Positions 1-5,932 are shown, counted from the first letter of the stretch. The stretch is 7,366 nucleotides of DNA from Calditrichota bacterium (GCA_008501545.1 QQUM01000126.1:1-7366), one strand, 5' to 3'. The notes: generated by a model from the letters alone, not told the origin. A program made the numbers and translations.

Positions 1-1
1 C

Positions 2-1057
2 GTCGATCTTGCACGACAACGGCTTGCCGGATCCGGAAAAAGCGAGGTTATTCTCTCCCGTCTGCTTTTACAGAAAATTGCTGAAAAGCTCGAGCAGAAA
101 GAACAGATTATCCTCCTGCAAAACAGACGGGGTTTTTCGACTACCGTGCAATGCGCGCATTGTGGCGAAGTCAGCATGTGCCCCAATTGCAATATCAGTC
201 TCAGTTACCACCGCCAGGGAAATACCATGCGTTGCCATTATTGCAATTTTGCGCAAAAAGTACCTGATAAATGCAGTGCATGCAATAAGGTTTCCATGAT
301 TCATCGCGGTGTTGGGACACAGCAAGTTCAGGAATTTTTACAAACGCAATTCAAGAATGCGCGCATTGTGCGCATGGATCAGGATACGACACGACGAAAA
401 TATGCCCATGATAAAATTCTTACTGATTTTGGTGACCAAAAATATGATATCTTGCTGGGCACACAAATGATCGCAAAAGGACTTGATTTTGAAAAGGTAA
501 CACTCGTTGGTGTGATCTCCGCCGATACCGGTTTGTTTCTTCCGGATTTTAGAGCAACAGAACGGACATTTCAATTATTGACGCAGGTTGCCGGTCGGGC
601 TGGAAGAAAAAATGGACAAGGGGAGGTTGTCGTGCAAACGATGGTACCGCAGCATCCATGTGTGCAGTTCTCCCGCACACATGATTACTTTCGTTTTGTG
701 AAATTGGAAATGGCTGAACGCCGCGCACTGGAATATCCACCTGCTGGCCGGTTGGTTTTATTGCATTTTATCGATGAAAATGAAAATCGTGCGCTGCAAG
801 CGGCCAGAAAATTTGCTTTTCTGTTGACTGAGAAAAAAGTACCTTTTAAAATCGTCGGCCCCGCTCCTGCAGCATTGTCTAAATTAAAAAATATGTACCG
901 TTTTCATCTTGTTGTTAAAAGTGATAAGCGACTTGATCCCGGTGCACAAAATGTGCGAAAAACGATAAAATCCTGTTTGCAGGAATTTACCGGTGATGGA
1001 TCAGAATTAAGCCGCGTCACAATAAAAATCGATATCGATCCGGTGATGATTCTATAA
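2..1057 (+). CDS. priA: Primosomal protein N' (PriA replication-restart helicase), C-terminal part, 5' end outside window
   Basis: PriA is a 3'-to-5' superfamily 2 DNA helicase that recognises stalled forks and starts primosome assembly so that DnaB can be reloaded. The reading frame is open from base 2, leaving 351 residues, roughly the C-terminal half of a normal 730-830 residue PriA. Early in the fragment is the conserved QNRRGF segment (about residues 42-47). Next come eight cysteines in four CxxC pairs (fragment residues 51/54, 60/63, 78/81, 91/94), the two-zinc module inserted in the helicase core. Helicase motif V follows as GTQMIAKGLDF and motif VI as QVAGRAGR. The tail (YPPAGRL, then IVGPAPA, ending IDIDPVMIL) matches the usual PriA C-terminal domain. 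A GTG at 146 lies inside the gene and is not a start. No disabling change is seen. The family assignment is very secure; the N-terminal DNA-binding domain and Walker motifs lie upstream of the window. Confidence 0.97.
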   Translation, partial: VDLARQRLAGSGKSEVILSRLLLQKIAEKLEQKEQIILLQNRRGFSTTVQCAHCGEVSMCPNCNISLSYHRQGNTMRCHYCNFAQKVPDKCSACNKVSMIHRGVGTQQVQEFLQTQFKNARIVRMDQDTTRRKYAHDKILTDFGDQKYDILLGTQMIAKGLDFEKVTLVGVISADTGLFLPDFRATERTFQLLTQVAGRAGRKNGQGEVVVQTMVPQHPCVQFSRTHDYFRFVKLEMAERRALEYPPAGRLVLLHFIDENENRALQAARKFAFLLTEKKVPFKIVGPAPAALSKLKNMYRFHLVVKSDKRLDPGAQNVRKTIKSCLQEFTGDGSELSRVTIKIDIDPVMIL

Positions 1058-1081
1058 AATTTTTCTATAATATGAAAAATT
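1058..1081. repeat. AT-rich inverted repeat directly after priA stop codon
   Basis: Perfect 8-bp arms AATTTTTC (1058-1065) and GAAAAATT (1074-1081) surround an 8-nt loop, starting at the base after the priA TAA. The stem contains a single G-C pair and no T-run follows, so it is a poor intrinsic terminator. It may be a weak transcript-end structure or simply a product of the AT-rich composition. The repeat is seen; any function is inferred. Confidence 0.35.
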
Positions 1082-1086
1082 GATGC

Positions 1087-1115
1087 TTGCAACTCACATA
1101 AAAATAGTGCATTAT
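1087..1115 (+). promoter_or_regulatory. Possible weak promoter for the MFS-to-roadblock gene run
   Basis: TTGCAA (1087-1092) is followed after 17 nt by CATTAT (1110-1115); each hexamer matches four of six bases of the sigma-70 consensus. It lies about 40 nt before the transporter start, in the only gap between priA and the five-gene run. The match is modest and the region is AT-rich, so this is a candidate only. Confidence 0.25.
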
Positions 1116-1154
1116 ATGAAATAACCGAATCATTCATTTTAGTGCGGGATAAAA

Positions 1155-2441
1155 ATGCACACAAAAAAAACAGGAAACAGGAAAGCAATTTTTGCTTGGG
1201 CAATGTATGATTTTGCCAATTCTGCTTTTACAACCCTGGTCATCACTTTTATATATTCTGCTTTTTTTGTTTCACAAATTGCAGAAGATGGCATTGTCGG
1301 CACCTCGATGTGGTCAAATGGCATCAGTATTTCTGCATTACTCATTGCGTTTTTATCCCCGGTAGTTGGTGCGCTTGCAGACAGTGGTGGATACAGAAAG
1401 AAAATGCTGCTGTTCTGGACTTACTTGTGCATCATAGCGACTTTTATGCTTTATACCGTTCTCCCCGGTGAACCGATGAAAGCGATTTTGTGGCTGATTA
1501 TTGCGAATGTTGCTTTTGAGATGGGCATCGTCTTTAATAATGCCTTTCTACCGGATATATCACCGCCGGAAAAAGTAGGCCGAATATCCGGTTATGGGTG
1601 GGCTGTCGGTTATGTCGGTGGTTTGCTGGCTTTGTTTATTGCGCTCGGTTTTGTCTTGCCGACTGACGATCCTTTTTGGGGCGTAACACAGGAATTGGGC
1701 GCAAATATTCGTGTTACCAATATCCTGGTTGCTGGCTGGTTCCTCATTTTTTCATTGCCGGCTGTATTCTGGTTAAAGGATTCCCCCAAAGCACGCGTAG
1801 GAAAATCGTCTGCGCTTGCACGACAAACAATTCGCCAGCTCATTGAAACCTTTCGTGAGATTAAAAAATACCGGCAAATCGTTCGTTTGTTAATCGCACG
1901 TTTGTTTTATAATGATGGCTTGCTTACGATTTTTACTTTTGGCGGCGTTTACGCGAAAGAGACTTTTGGTTTTACATTTGATGAAATCATCGCCTTTGGC
2001 ATTGTGCTCAATATCATGGCAGGATTGGGCGCATTCCTTTTCGGCTATGTTGATGATAGAGTTGGCGCTAAAAACACAATTCAGGTCAGTAATGTTGTTT
2101 TGAGTATTGCAATCATTATCGCAGTCCTGGCACCAACGAAATTTTGGTTTTGGGTTGCCGGTATTTTAGTGGGAATTTTCTCCGGGCCAAATCAATCAGC
2201 TTCCCGCTCACTCATGGCACGATTCGTTCCCTTAAAAAAAGATGCTGAATTTTTTGGATTTTACGCCTTTTCAGGTAAAGCAACAGCATTTTTAGGACCG
2301 CTGCTTTTGGGTAAATTAACCCTTCTTTTTGCATCACAACGCGTTGGAATCGCCGTCTTGTTGCTCTTTTTCCTTGTCGGTGGTTATTTATTGAGGAAAG
2401 TTGATGTTGAAGAAGGCATTAAAATTGCTAAAATGGAATAA
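1155..2441 (+). CDS. UMF1-family (Atg22-like) MFS transporter
   Basis: Predicted 428-residue inner-membrane permease of the major facilitator superfamily. It resembles the UMF1 group related to the yeast vacuolar effluxer Atg22, whose bacterial substrates are not established. Family hallmarks are visible in order: WAMYDFANSA at 15-24, a motif-A-like loop GALADSGGYRKK at 72-83, NNAFLPDI at 128-135, SGYGWAVGYVGGL at 145-157, a second motif-A-like loop GYVDDRVGAK at 297-306, GPNQSASRSLMARFVP at 344-359, and FFGFYAFSGKATAFLGP ending near 382. Hydrophobic segments throughout fit 12 transmembrane helices, and the length is normal. The ATG has only a weak upstream purine stretch (GGGA at 1146-1149), but starting here gives the usual short charged N-terminus before WAMYDFANSA. 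The phosphoesterase gene begins 30 nt downstream, suggesting one transcript. Family is secure; substrate unknown. Confidence 0.92.
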   Translation: MHTKKTGNRKAIFAWAMYDFANSAFTTLVITFIYSAFFVSQIAEDGIVGTSMWSNGISISALLIAFLSPVVGALADSGGYRKKMLLFWTYLCIIATFMLYTVLPGEPMKAILWLIIANVAFEMGIVFNNAFLPDISPPEKVGRISGYGWAVGYVGGLLALFIALGFVLPTDDPFWGVTQELGANIRVTNILVAGWFLIFSLPAVFWLKDSPKARVGKSSALARQTIRQLIETFREIKKYRQIVRLLIARLFYNDGLLTIFTFGGVYAKETFGFTFDEIIAFGIVLNIMAGLGAFLFGYVDDRVGAKNTIQVSNVVLSIAIIIAVLAPTKFWFWVAGILVGIFSGPNQSASRSLMARFVPLKKDAEFFGFYAFSGKATAFLGPLLLGKLTLLFASQRVGIAVLLLFFLVGGYLLRKVDVEEGIKIAKME

Positions 2442-2471
2442 AATTTAAGACACACAAGGATGTAGTAACTA

Positions 2472-3200
2472 ATGCGGTACGGGCTTATTTCGGATATTCA
2501 TGCAAATCTTGAAGCGCTTGAAACGGTTCTATCTGAACTCGAAAAAGCGGGTGTTGACGCGGTTTTTTGTTTGGGGGATATCGTCGGATATGGACCGGAC
2601 CCGGAAAAATGTGTGGAACTTGTTCGTACAAATTCGAAACTTACGATTGCAGGAAACCACGATCATGCGATTTTAGGAATGATCGATACGCGTTATTTCA
2701 ATGATTATGCGAAGAAATCGGTGGAGTGGACGAAGGTGCAGCTCAGCCAGTCATCAATCGACTTTCTTCATGGGCTGCCTCTCATCGCAAAAGAGGAAAA
2801 TTTTACGATTGTGCACGCTTCGCCAGCCCGACCTGAAGCATGGAATTATATCCTTTCAGTTGATGATGCATCAGATAATTTCACTTTTATACAAGGGATT
2901 ACCTGTTTTGTCGGCCATTCTCATGTTCCTATCATTCTTGAAAAAAATTATGACGAAACTGTATCCATAATTCGCAAGTTTGAACTTGAGTTGCTGCAGG
3001 ACAAGCAATATATTATAAACATAGGAAGTGTTGGCCAACCTCGCGATCTGGATCCAAGAGCAGCGTATGCAATTTTTGATAGCGAAACTTGTGAGTTTGG
3101 ATTGAAGCGCGTTCGTTACGACATGAGTAAAACACAGAAGAAAATAATCGAACGGGGTTTGCCGGCTTATCTTGCGGAAAGGTTATCAACGGGACAGTAG
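2472..3200 (+). CDS. Calcineurin-like metallophosphoesterase (YfcE/MJ0936-like)
   Basis: A 242-residue cytosolic phosphoesterase of the compact calcineurin-like group, which uses two metal ions to cleave phosphomonoesters or phosphodiesters. All metal-binding motifs are present: DxH at D8/H10, the GDxVGYGPDP block with D36, GNHD at 61-64 (N62, H63), H115 in the VHASP segment, and GHSH at 148-151 (H149, H151). NIGSVGQPRD (183-192) is the usual C-terminal signature. These residues suggest an active enzyme. No signal peptide or membrane segment is present. AAGGA (2456-2460) lies 11 nt before the ATG, a slightly long but usable ribosome-site spacing. It sits 30 nt after the transporter and 65 nt before the roadblock gene. 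Natural substrate cannot be told from sequence; a link to the GTPase cassette downstream is only positional. Confidence 0.93.
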   Translation: MRYGLISDIHANLEALETVLSELEKAGVDAVFCLGDIVGYGPDPEKCVELVRTNSKLTIAGNHDHAILGMIDTRYFNDYAKKSVEWTKVQLSQSSIDFLHGLPLIAKEENFTIVHASPARPEAWNYILSVDDASDNFTFIQGITCFVGHSHVPIILEKNYDETVSIIRKFELELLQDKQYIINIGSVGQPRDLDPRAAYAIFDSETCEFGLKRVRYDMSKTQKKIIERGLPAYLAERLSTGQ

Positions 3201-3253
3201 TTCTTTGTTTCGTGCCGCAGAATTCTATATCAATTTAATTATCAGCCTATTGT

Positions 3254-3258
3254 GGAGG
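3254..3258 (+). promoter_or_regulatory. Shine-Dalgarno for the first roadblock gene
   Basis: GGAGG lies 7 nt before the ATG at 3266. It is the clearest ribosome site inside the five-gene run, and it supports this start over the later in-frame Met13. Confidence 0.8.
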
Positions 3259-3265
3259 CAAAAAT

Positions 3266-3778
3266 ATGTTCAACAAAGATAAATTACCCACAAACCAGAT
3301 CATGCTCTCAACTGAGATGTTCAACGAAATCTCGGCTGTGCTCAAGGATTTGGAAGTGTCAATCCGTGCCGAGTTAGCCATCTTTTGCGAGACGAGTGGC
3401 ATTCCAATAACCAGCGCCGGGAACCAGCGTGCAATCGACTTGTCATCGCTTTCGACACTTGCTGCAGCTAATTTTGCGGCAACGGCGGAGATGGCGCGCA
3501 TGTTGGGAGAAAAAGATGGTTTCCGGTTTTTATTTCTTGAAGGCGAGCGCTATAATATTTATCTGTGCAATGTTGGATATGAATACTTGCTGACGATTGC
3601 AATTAGCAAATCGATTGCATTGGGCATGCTGCGTATCTATGCCAATCGTGCCGTAAAACAGCTTAGTGAAATTTTGGATAAAGCGAAAACACAGGAGAAA
3701 GCCTCCGAAGCCATCTTCGATAACGAATTTGCCGACCTGCTCGGGAATGCTTTCGATTCATCTTTTAAGAAAGAGTAG
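3266..3778 (+). CDS. Roadblock/LC7 domain protein, MglB-like
   Basis: A 170-residue soluble protein with one roadblock/LC7 fold, about residues 15-130. The pattern fits the family: a first helix (about 16-32), a strand pair around the SGIPITSAG turn (44-52), a long Ala-rich helix (about 59-81), then strands FRFLFLEGERYNIYLCNV (86-103) and YLLTIAIS (107-114), and a last helix from about 116. Roadblock proteins such as Myxococcus MglB dimerise and bind small Ras-like GTPases, acting as GAPs or nucleotide-exchange helpers. The gene ends 2 nt before the MglA-like GTPase gene, strongly suggesting partnership. Beyond the domain is a tail (about 138-170) with a charged, probably helical stretch; MglB is known to use a C-terminal helix on MglA, so this may be equivalent, which is inferred. 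The domain call is good; direct orthology to MglB is less certain. Confidence 0.85.
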   Translation: MFNKDKLPTNQIMLSTEMFNEISAVLKDLEVSIRAELAIFCETSGIPITSAGNQRAIDLSSLSTLAAANFAATAEMARMLGEKDGFRFLFLEGERYNIYLCNVGYEYLLTIAISKSIALGMLRIYANRAVKQLSEILDKAKTQEKASEAIFDNEFADLLGNAFDSSFKKE

Positions 3779-3780
3779 CA

Positions 3781-4365
3781 GTGTTTATCAATTGGGCGCA
3801 AAAAGAAATAAATCTTAAAATAGTCTACTACGGTCCTGGTCTGAGTGGTAAAACAACCAACCTGGAATATATTTATTCACAAATCAGCCCGACTTGCCGA
3901 GGCGAACTCATCACATTAAAAACCAGGGAAGAACGAACGCTTTATTTTGATTTCCTGCAGGTTGAATTTGGCAAAATCAAAGGGATGCGGCCCATATTCA
4001 ATCTTTATACAATACCGGGACAAATCTATTACACCGAAAGTCGTCGGATAATTTTGCGAAGTGTAGACGGAATCGTCTTTGTCGCTGATTCTCAGCAGGA
4101 CAGGCTGGAGGATAACCTCGATTCGCTTCTCGACCTTGAACAAAATTTAAATCGTGAGGGACACAGCCTGGATCATTTTCCCTGGATTTTGCAATTAAAC
4201 AAACAGGATTTGGCAACGGCCGGTTCTATTGCTGATTTGAAAGAAAAACTCAATTTTCTTAAAGTGCCAACTGTACCGGCCGTTGCGTCACGAGGTGATG
4301 GTGTCCTGCAAACTTTGAAATTAACCCTGCAAGCGACGATTGCACGCGTCCATGAAACTGTCTGA
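3781..4365 (+). CDS. MglA-like small Ras-superfamily GTPase (polarity switch)
   Basis: A 194-residue cytosolic GTPase, nearly the length of Myxococcus xanthus MglA (195). MglA toggles between GTP and GDP forms to set cell polarity and motility direction. Visible motifs: P-loop GPGLSGKTTN (18-27), a switch I segment REERTLYFDFL (49-59) with R52 and T53, the MglA-type Walker B/switch II YTIPGQ (76-81) with Q81 in place of the Ras DxxG context, FVADSQ (100-105), and the guanine motif NKQD (140-143). R52 and Q81 align with the MglA arginine and glutamine used for catalysis when MglB is bound, so the protein is predicted active. The start is GTG, giving FINWAQKEI, which matches the MglA N-terminus (SFINYSSREI). 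It lies 2 nt after the upstream roadblock stop, with only a weak purine stretch before it, so translational coupling is likely. The organism may not be motile, so the role could be polarity or another process. Confidence 0.93.
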   Translation: MFINWAQKEINLKIVYYGPGLSGKTTNLEYIYSQISPTCRGELITLKTREERTLYFDFLQVEFGKIKGMRPIFNLYTIPGQIYYTESRRIILRSVDGIVFVADSQQDRLEDNLDSLLDLEQNLNREGHSLDHFPWILQLNKQDLATAGSIADLKEKLNFLKVPTVPAVASRGDGVLQTLKLTLQATIARVHETV

Positions 4366-4367
4366 GG
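4364..4367 (+). promoter_or_regulatory. Shine-Dalgarno that favours the later start of the second roadblock gene
   Basis: GAGG overlaps the stop codon of the GTPase gene (TGA at 4363-4365). It abuts the ATG at 4368 with no spacing but sits 6 nt before the ATG at 4374, so 4374 is the better supported start. Confidence 0.6.
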
Positions 4368-4373
4368 ATGGAT

Positions 4374-4772
4374 ATGGAAACTCACAATGATGCGCCACAA
4401 GTTCAAATCGAAGCGCGCATGAAAGATTTTGTTAAATTCGGAAACTATGAAGCCGTGTATCTTTTCTCCGAAGAAGGATTGTATCTGGCCAAAGCACATT
4501 CTGATGACCCATTAGACGAGGAAAGATTAGCCGAAATATCCCTCGTTCTCAACGATGTGAAACGCCTTGCAAACACTTTGGGAAAAATTCAACGGCTGAA
4601 AGAAGTTTTTATGGAAGGTGACAATTTCCGCAAGATTATTTTTCGATTTTTTAAGGCCTTTGGTCAAAATGTTGTGCTGGTCGCTGTTGTAGCACCCCAT
4701 AAAACCTATCGCCGTTACACCAATGATTTGCAACGTATGATTAATAGTTTTGATTTCTCCGATCCGGAATAA
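4374..4772 (+). CDS. Second, divergent roadblock-like protein
   Basis: A 132-residue soluble protein (134 if the ATG at 4368 is used), third member of the cassette. Numbering from 4368, the layout fits a roadblock fold: a first helix (about 12-25), strands around AVYLFSEEGLYLAKA (29-43), a long helix (about 50-72), strands LKEVFMEGDNFRKIIFRFF (77-95) and NVVLVAVVA (101-109), and a final helix (about 113-128). Overall similarity to the first roadblock protein is low, so it is not a recent tandem duplicate. It begins 2 to 8 nt after the GTPase stop and shares that gene's stop region as its ribosome site, so co-translation is likely. It probably binds the GTPase or pairs with the first roadblock protein; this is inferred from context. 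The fold call is moderate because the signature is weak. No signal peptide or membrane segment is present. Confidence 0.7.
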   Translation: METHNDAPQVQIEARMKDFVKFGNYEAVYLFSEEGLYLAKAHSDDPLDEERLAEISLVLNDVKRLANTLGKIQRLKEVFMEGDNFRKIIFRFFKAFGQNVVLVAVVAPHKTYRRYTNDLQRMINSFDFSDPE

Positions 4773-4906
4773 GATGAATTTTGCTCTTCTCCCATTTGGG
4801 GATCACACCCATAGTGACACCCGTAAAACGGATTTATTACCCTCCATATAACTCACCTTTTATACCCAGTTAATTCCATATCTTAAAAAACGTCCGTTGT
4901 GAGACA

Positions 4907-4923
4907 GTGTACATCCGATACAC
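4907..4923. repeat. Short inverted repeat in the gene-free region
   Basis: GTGTA (4907-4911) and TACAC (4919-4923) are perfect arms around a 7-nt spacer. They overlap the possible promoter TTGTGA/CACAAT, so an operator is conceivable, but five-base arms occur often by chance. Confidence 0.25.
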
Positions 4924-5077
4924 AATTTTCGAATGAAAGCACCATAAAATGTATTTAATTATAAGTTATATAAAAACATAAATTAGAGGTAGGTTTTTTG
5001 TCTGTATCCGGTTTTGGCATGTTCCTTGTAGTAGGATGGATAGATTTCATAAGCTGCTAACAGCGTCGCACTAATTC

Positions 5078-5087
5078 TAAGGAGGTG
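5078..5087 (+). promoter_or_regulatory. Near-ideal Shine-Dalgarno of the secreted-protein gene
   Basis: TAAGGAGGTG is an uninterrupted ten-base complement of the usual 16S rRNA 3' end (CACCTCCTTA). The GGAGG core ends 6 nt before the ATG at 5092. This is much stronger than any other ribosome site in the window and fixes the start despite later in-frame ATGs (Met11, Met14). Confidence 0.88.
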
Positions 5088-5091
5088 TGTT

Positions 5092-5655
5092 ATGAATAAA
5101 TCTATATTAAATCTGAGAACTATGTTGAACATGCATTTTAAATATTTTTTGTTGGTAGTCGTTGGTGCTGTCATGCTTTACCCCGGCGGTGAGAGTGCCG
5201 CTCAAAGCAAGTACACCAAAACGACAGGTCGACTCGTTAAAAAAGATGGCGTAACTGCTTATATCGTGCGAGATGACATGAGCAAAGCGCTCAAGCTCAC
5301 CATGCTCGTTGCACATAAATCGACCTTCAGTGAACGCGTTGTTAAAATGGTCGGGCATGATGTCGTCCCGTTGACTTTTTCGGTTTCTCCAGCGCCATCT
5401 ACTGCAATTTATTTTGATCCCTTTAAGATAAAGTTTATCCAAAATGGCAAAGCATGGTCAGCAGACAGCTTGGATCCGGAAAAAGATGTCATCCGTTTAA
5501 ATGAAAACGAACCCTTCGGCGGTACGATGAAAAATGGTGACACACACCAGGCTGTCTTTCTGCTACCGGGCTGGTTTGATATCAATGCACCGCTGTATGT
5601 TCGCTATGATGATCAGGCGAAGCACGTGCCTCTTGTTTCTGCCGAAACGGAATAG
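5092..5655 (+). CDS. Secreted protein of unknown function
   Basis: Not recognised as a named family. The 187-residue product begins with a long, basic N-region (MNKSILNLRTMLNMHFK), then a hydrophobic core (about 18-30) and a probable signal peptidase I site after SAA (residues 35-37, cut before Q38). The mature protein is about 150 residues. It has no cysteine, so it is not a lipoprotein and has no disulfides. No later membrane segment is seen. The mature part alternates short hydrophobic and polar stretches, suggesting mostly beta structure: VVPLTFSVSP (91-100), a segment AIYFDPFKIKFIQNGKAW (105-122), and LPGWFDINAPLYVRYDD (158-174). This loosely recalls small immunoglobulin-like extracytoplasmic domains, but that is only an impression. 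The ribosome site is near-perfect and the gene is followed by a strong terminator, so it looks like a single, well-translated unit separate from its neighbours. Confidence 0.85.
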   Translation: MNKSILNLRTMLNMHFKYFLLVVVGAVMLYPGGESAAQSKYTKTTGRLVKKDGVTAYIVRDDMSKALKLTMLVAHKSTFSERVVKMVGHDVVPLTFSVSPAPSTAIYFDPFKIKFIQNGKAWSADSLDPEKDVIRLNENEPFGGTMKNGDTHQAVFLLPGWFDINAPLYVRYDDQAKHVPLVSAETE

Positions 5656-5702
5656 CCGATCGATTAAAATATTTTTTTGAATTAAGTAAAGTGAACTGAC
5701 TG

Positions 5703-5729
5703 AGCCCCGATTTATCGGGGCTTTTTTTT
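5703..5729 (+). terminator. Strong intrinsic terminator after the secreted-protein gene
   Basis: Perfect 8-bp stem AGCCCCGA (5703-5710) and TCGGGGCT (5715-5722) with a TTTA tetraloop, followed by eight T residues (5722-5729). It is 48 nt after the stop codon and isolates this gene from the tRNA transcript. Confidence 0.95.
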
Positions 5730-5753
5730 GGCTTAATATTGCGCTTATTGCTA

Positions 5754-5784
5754 TTGACTTTCAAAAGCTGGTTTTCTATATTTG
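5754..5784 (+). promoter_or_regulatory. Promoter of the tRNA-Leu gene
   Basis: TTGACT (5754-5759) and TATATT (5777-5782) are 17 nt apart; each matches five of six sigma-70 consensus bases. The -10 region extends to TATATTTG (5777-5784), which also fits the Bacteroidota-type TAnnTTTG element, with TTG 20 nt upstream. Transcription would begin near 5790, about 60 nt before the tRNA. It lies just after the terminator at 5703-5729, as expected for a new unit. Confidence 0.75.
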
Positions 5785-5850
5785 CAGTTCTCTGTAGCGT
5801 GTTCATCGCGGATTACCTTATTGTTTGTATCCTGGTAATTTGAGAGAAAA

Positions 5851-5932
5851 GCGAGAGTGGCGAAATTGGCATACGCGCTAGATTTAGGATCTAGTGCCTT
5901 CGGGCTTGGGGGTTCGAGTCCCCCCTCTCGCA
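5851..5932 (+). tRNA. tRNA-Leu (anticodon TAG)
   Basis: The cloverleaf folds fully in 82 nt. The acceptor stem is GCGAGAG (5851-5857) with CTCTCGC (5925-5931), and the discriminator is A5932. The anticodon stem is CTAGA (5878-5882) with TCTAG (5890-5894), and the 7-nt loop TTTAGGA places anticodon TAG at 5885-5887, reading CUN leucine codons. The long variable arm (about 5895-5907) has a GCC/GGC stem closed by TTCG, marking a class II tRNA. The T arm is GGGGG (5908-5912), TTCGAGT, CCCCC (5920-5924). CCA is not encoded (TAT follows), so it must be added by tRNA nucleotidyltransferase. No introns or mismatches are seen in the stems. Confidence 0.97.

Larger units (their letters stand above)
4773..5091. 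other. 319-nt non-coding stretch between the GTPase cassette and the secreted-protein gene
   Basis: No convincing gene is seen on either strand. It contains a small hairpin CCGT-AAA-ACGG (4821-4831), an inverted repeat GTGTA-N7-TACAC (4907-4923), and a very AT-rich section (about 4940-4985) with an 11-nt palindrome TATAAGTTATA (4960-4970). No strong intrinsic terminator for the upstream operon was found. A possible promoter is TTGTGA (4897-4902) and CACAAT (4921-4926) with 18-nt spacing, a weak match that would leave a leader of about 160 nt. A 25-codon ORF (4774-4851) starts 1 nt after the roadblock stop but has no ribosome site. The 3' end carries the strong ribosome site at 5078-5087. Confidence 0.5.

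Noticed and set aside
29..42. 14-nt direct repeat GGATCCGGAAAAAG, also at 5472-5485
   Set aside because: Both copies lie inside unrelated coding sequences in different reading contexts; there are no further matching flanks, so it is coincidence.
29..46. GSGKSE in the priA fragment, looking like a Walker A loop
   Set aside because: It lies about 32 residues before QNRRGF, in the segment between the two helicase lobes. The true PriA Walker A is far upstream, outside the window, so this is a chance resemblance.
1028..1039. Palindrome ATCGATATCGAT near the priA end
   Set aside because: It encodes the conserved KIDIDP tail of PriA; codon choice explains it.
146..1057. priA starting at the GTG at 146
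   Set aside because: The frame is open to the window edge and the upstream residues match PriA, so the gene is truncated by the window, not started here.
3204..3231. TTTG and TATATC upstream of the first roadblock gene as an internal promoter
   Set aside because: TATATC has only four matching bases and no acceptable -35 at normal spacing; short gaps suggest a single transcript instead.
4821..4831. CCGT-AAA-ACGG hairpin as terminator of the GTPase operon
   Set aside because: The stem is only four base pairs and lacks a following T-run, so it does not meet the usual terminator pattern.
5107..5442. Minus-strand 111-codon ORF opposite the secreted-protein gene
   Set aside because: The plus-strand gene has a perfect ribosome site, a signal peptide and a terminator; the reverse ORF has none and is a shadow.
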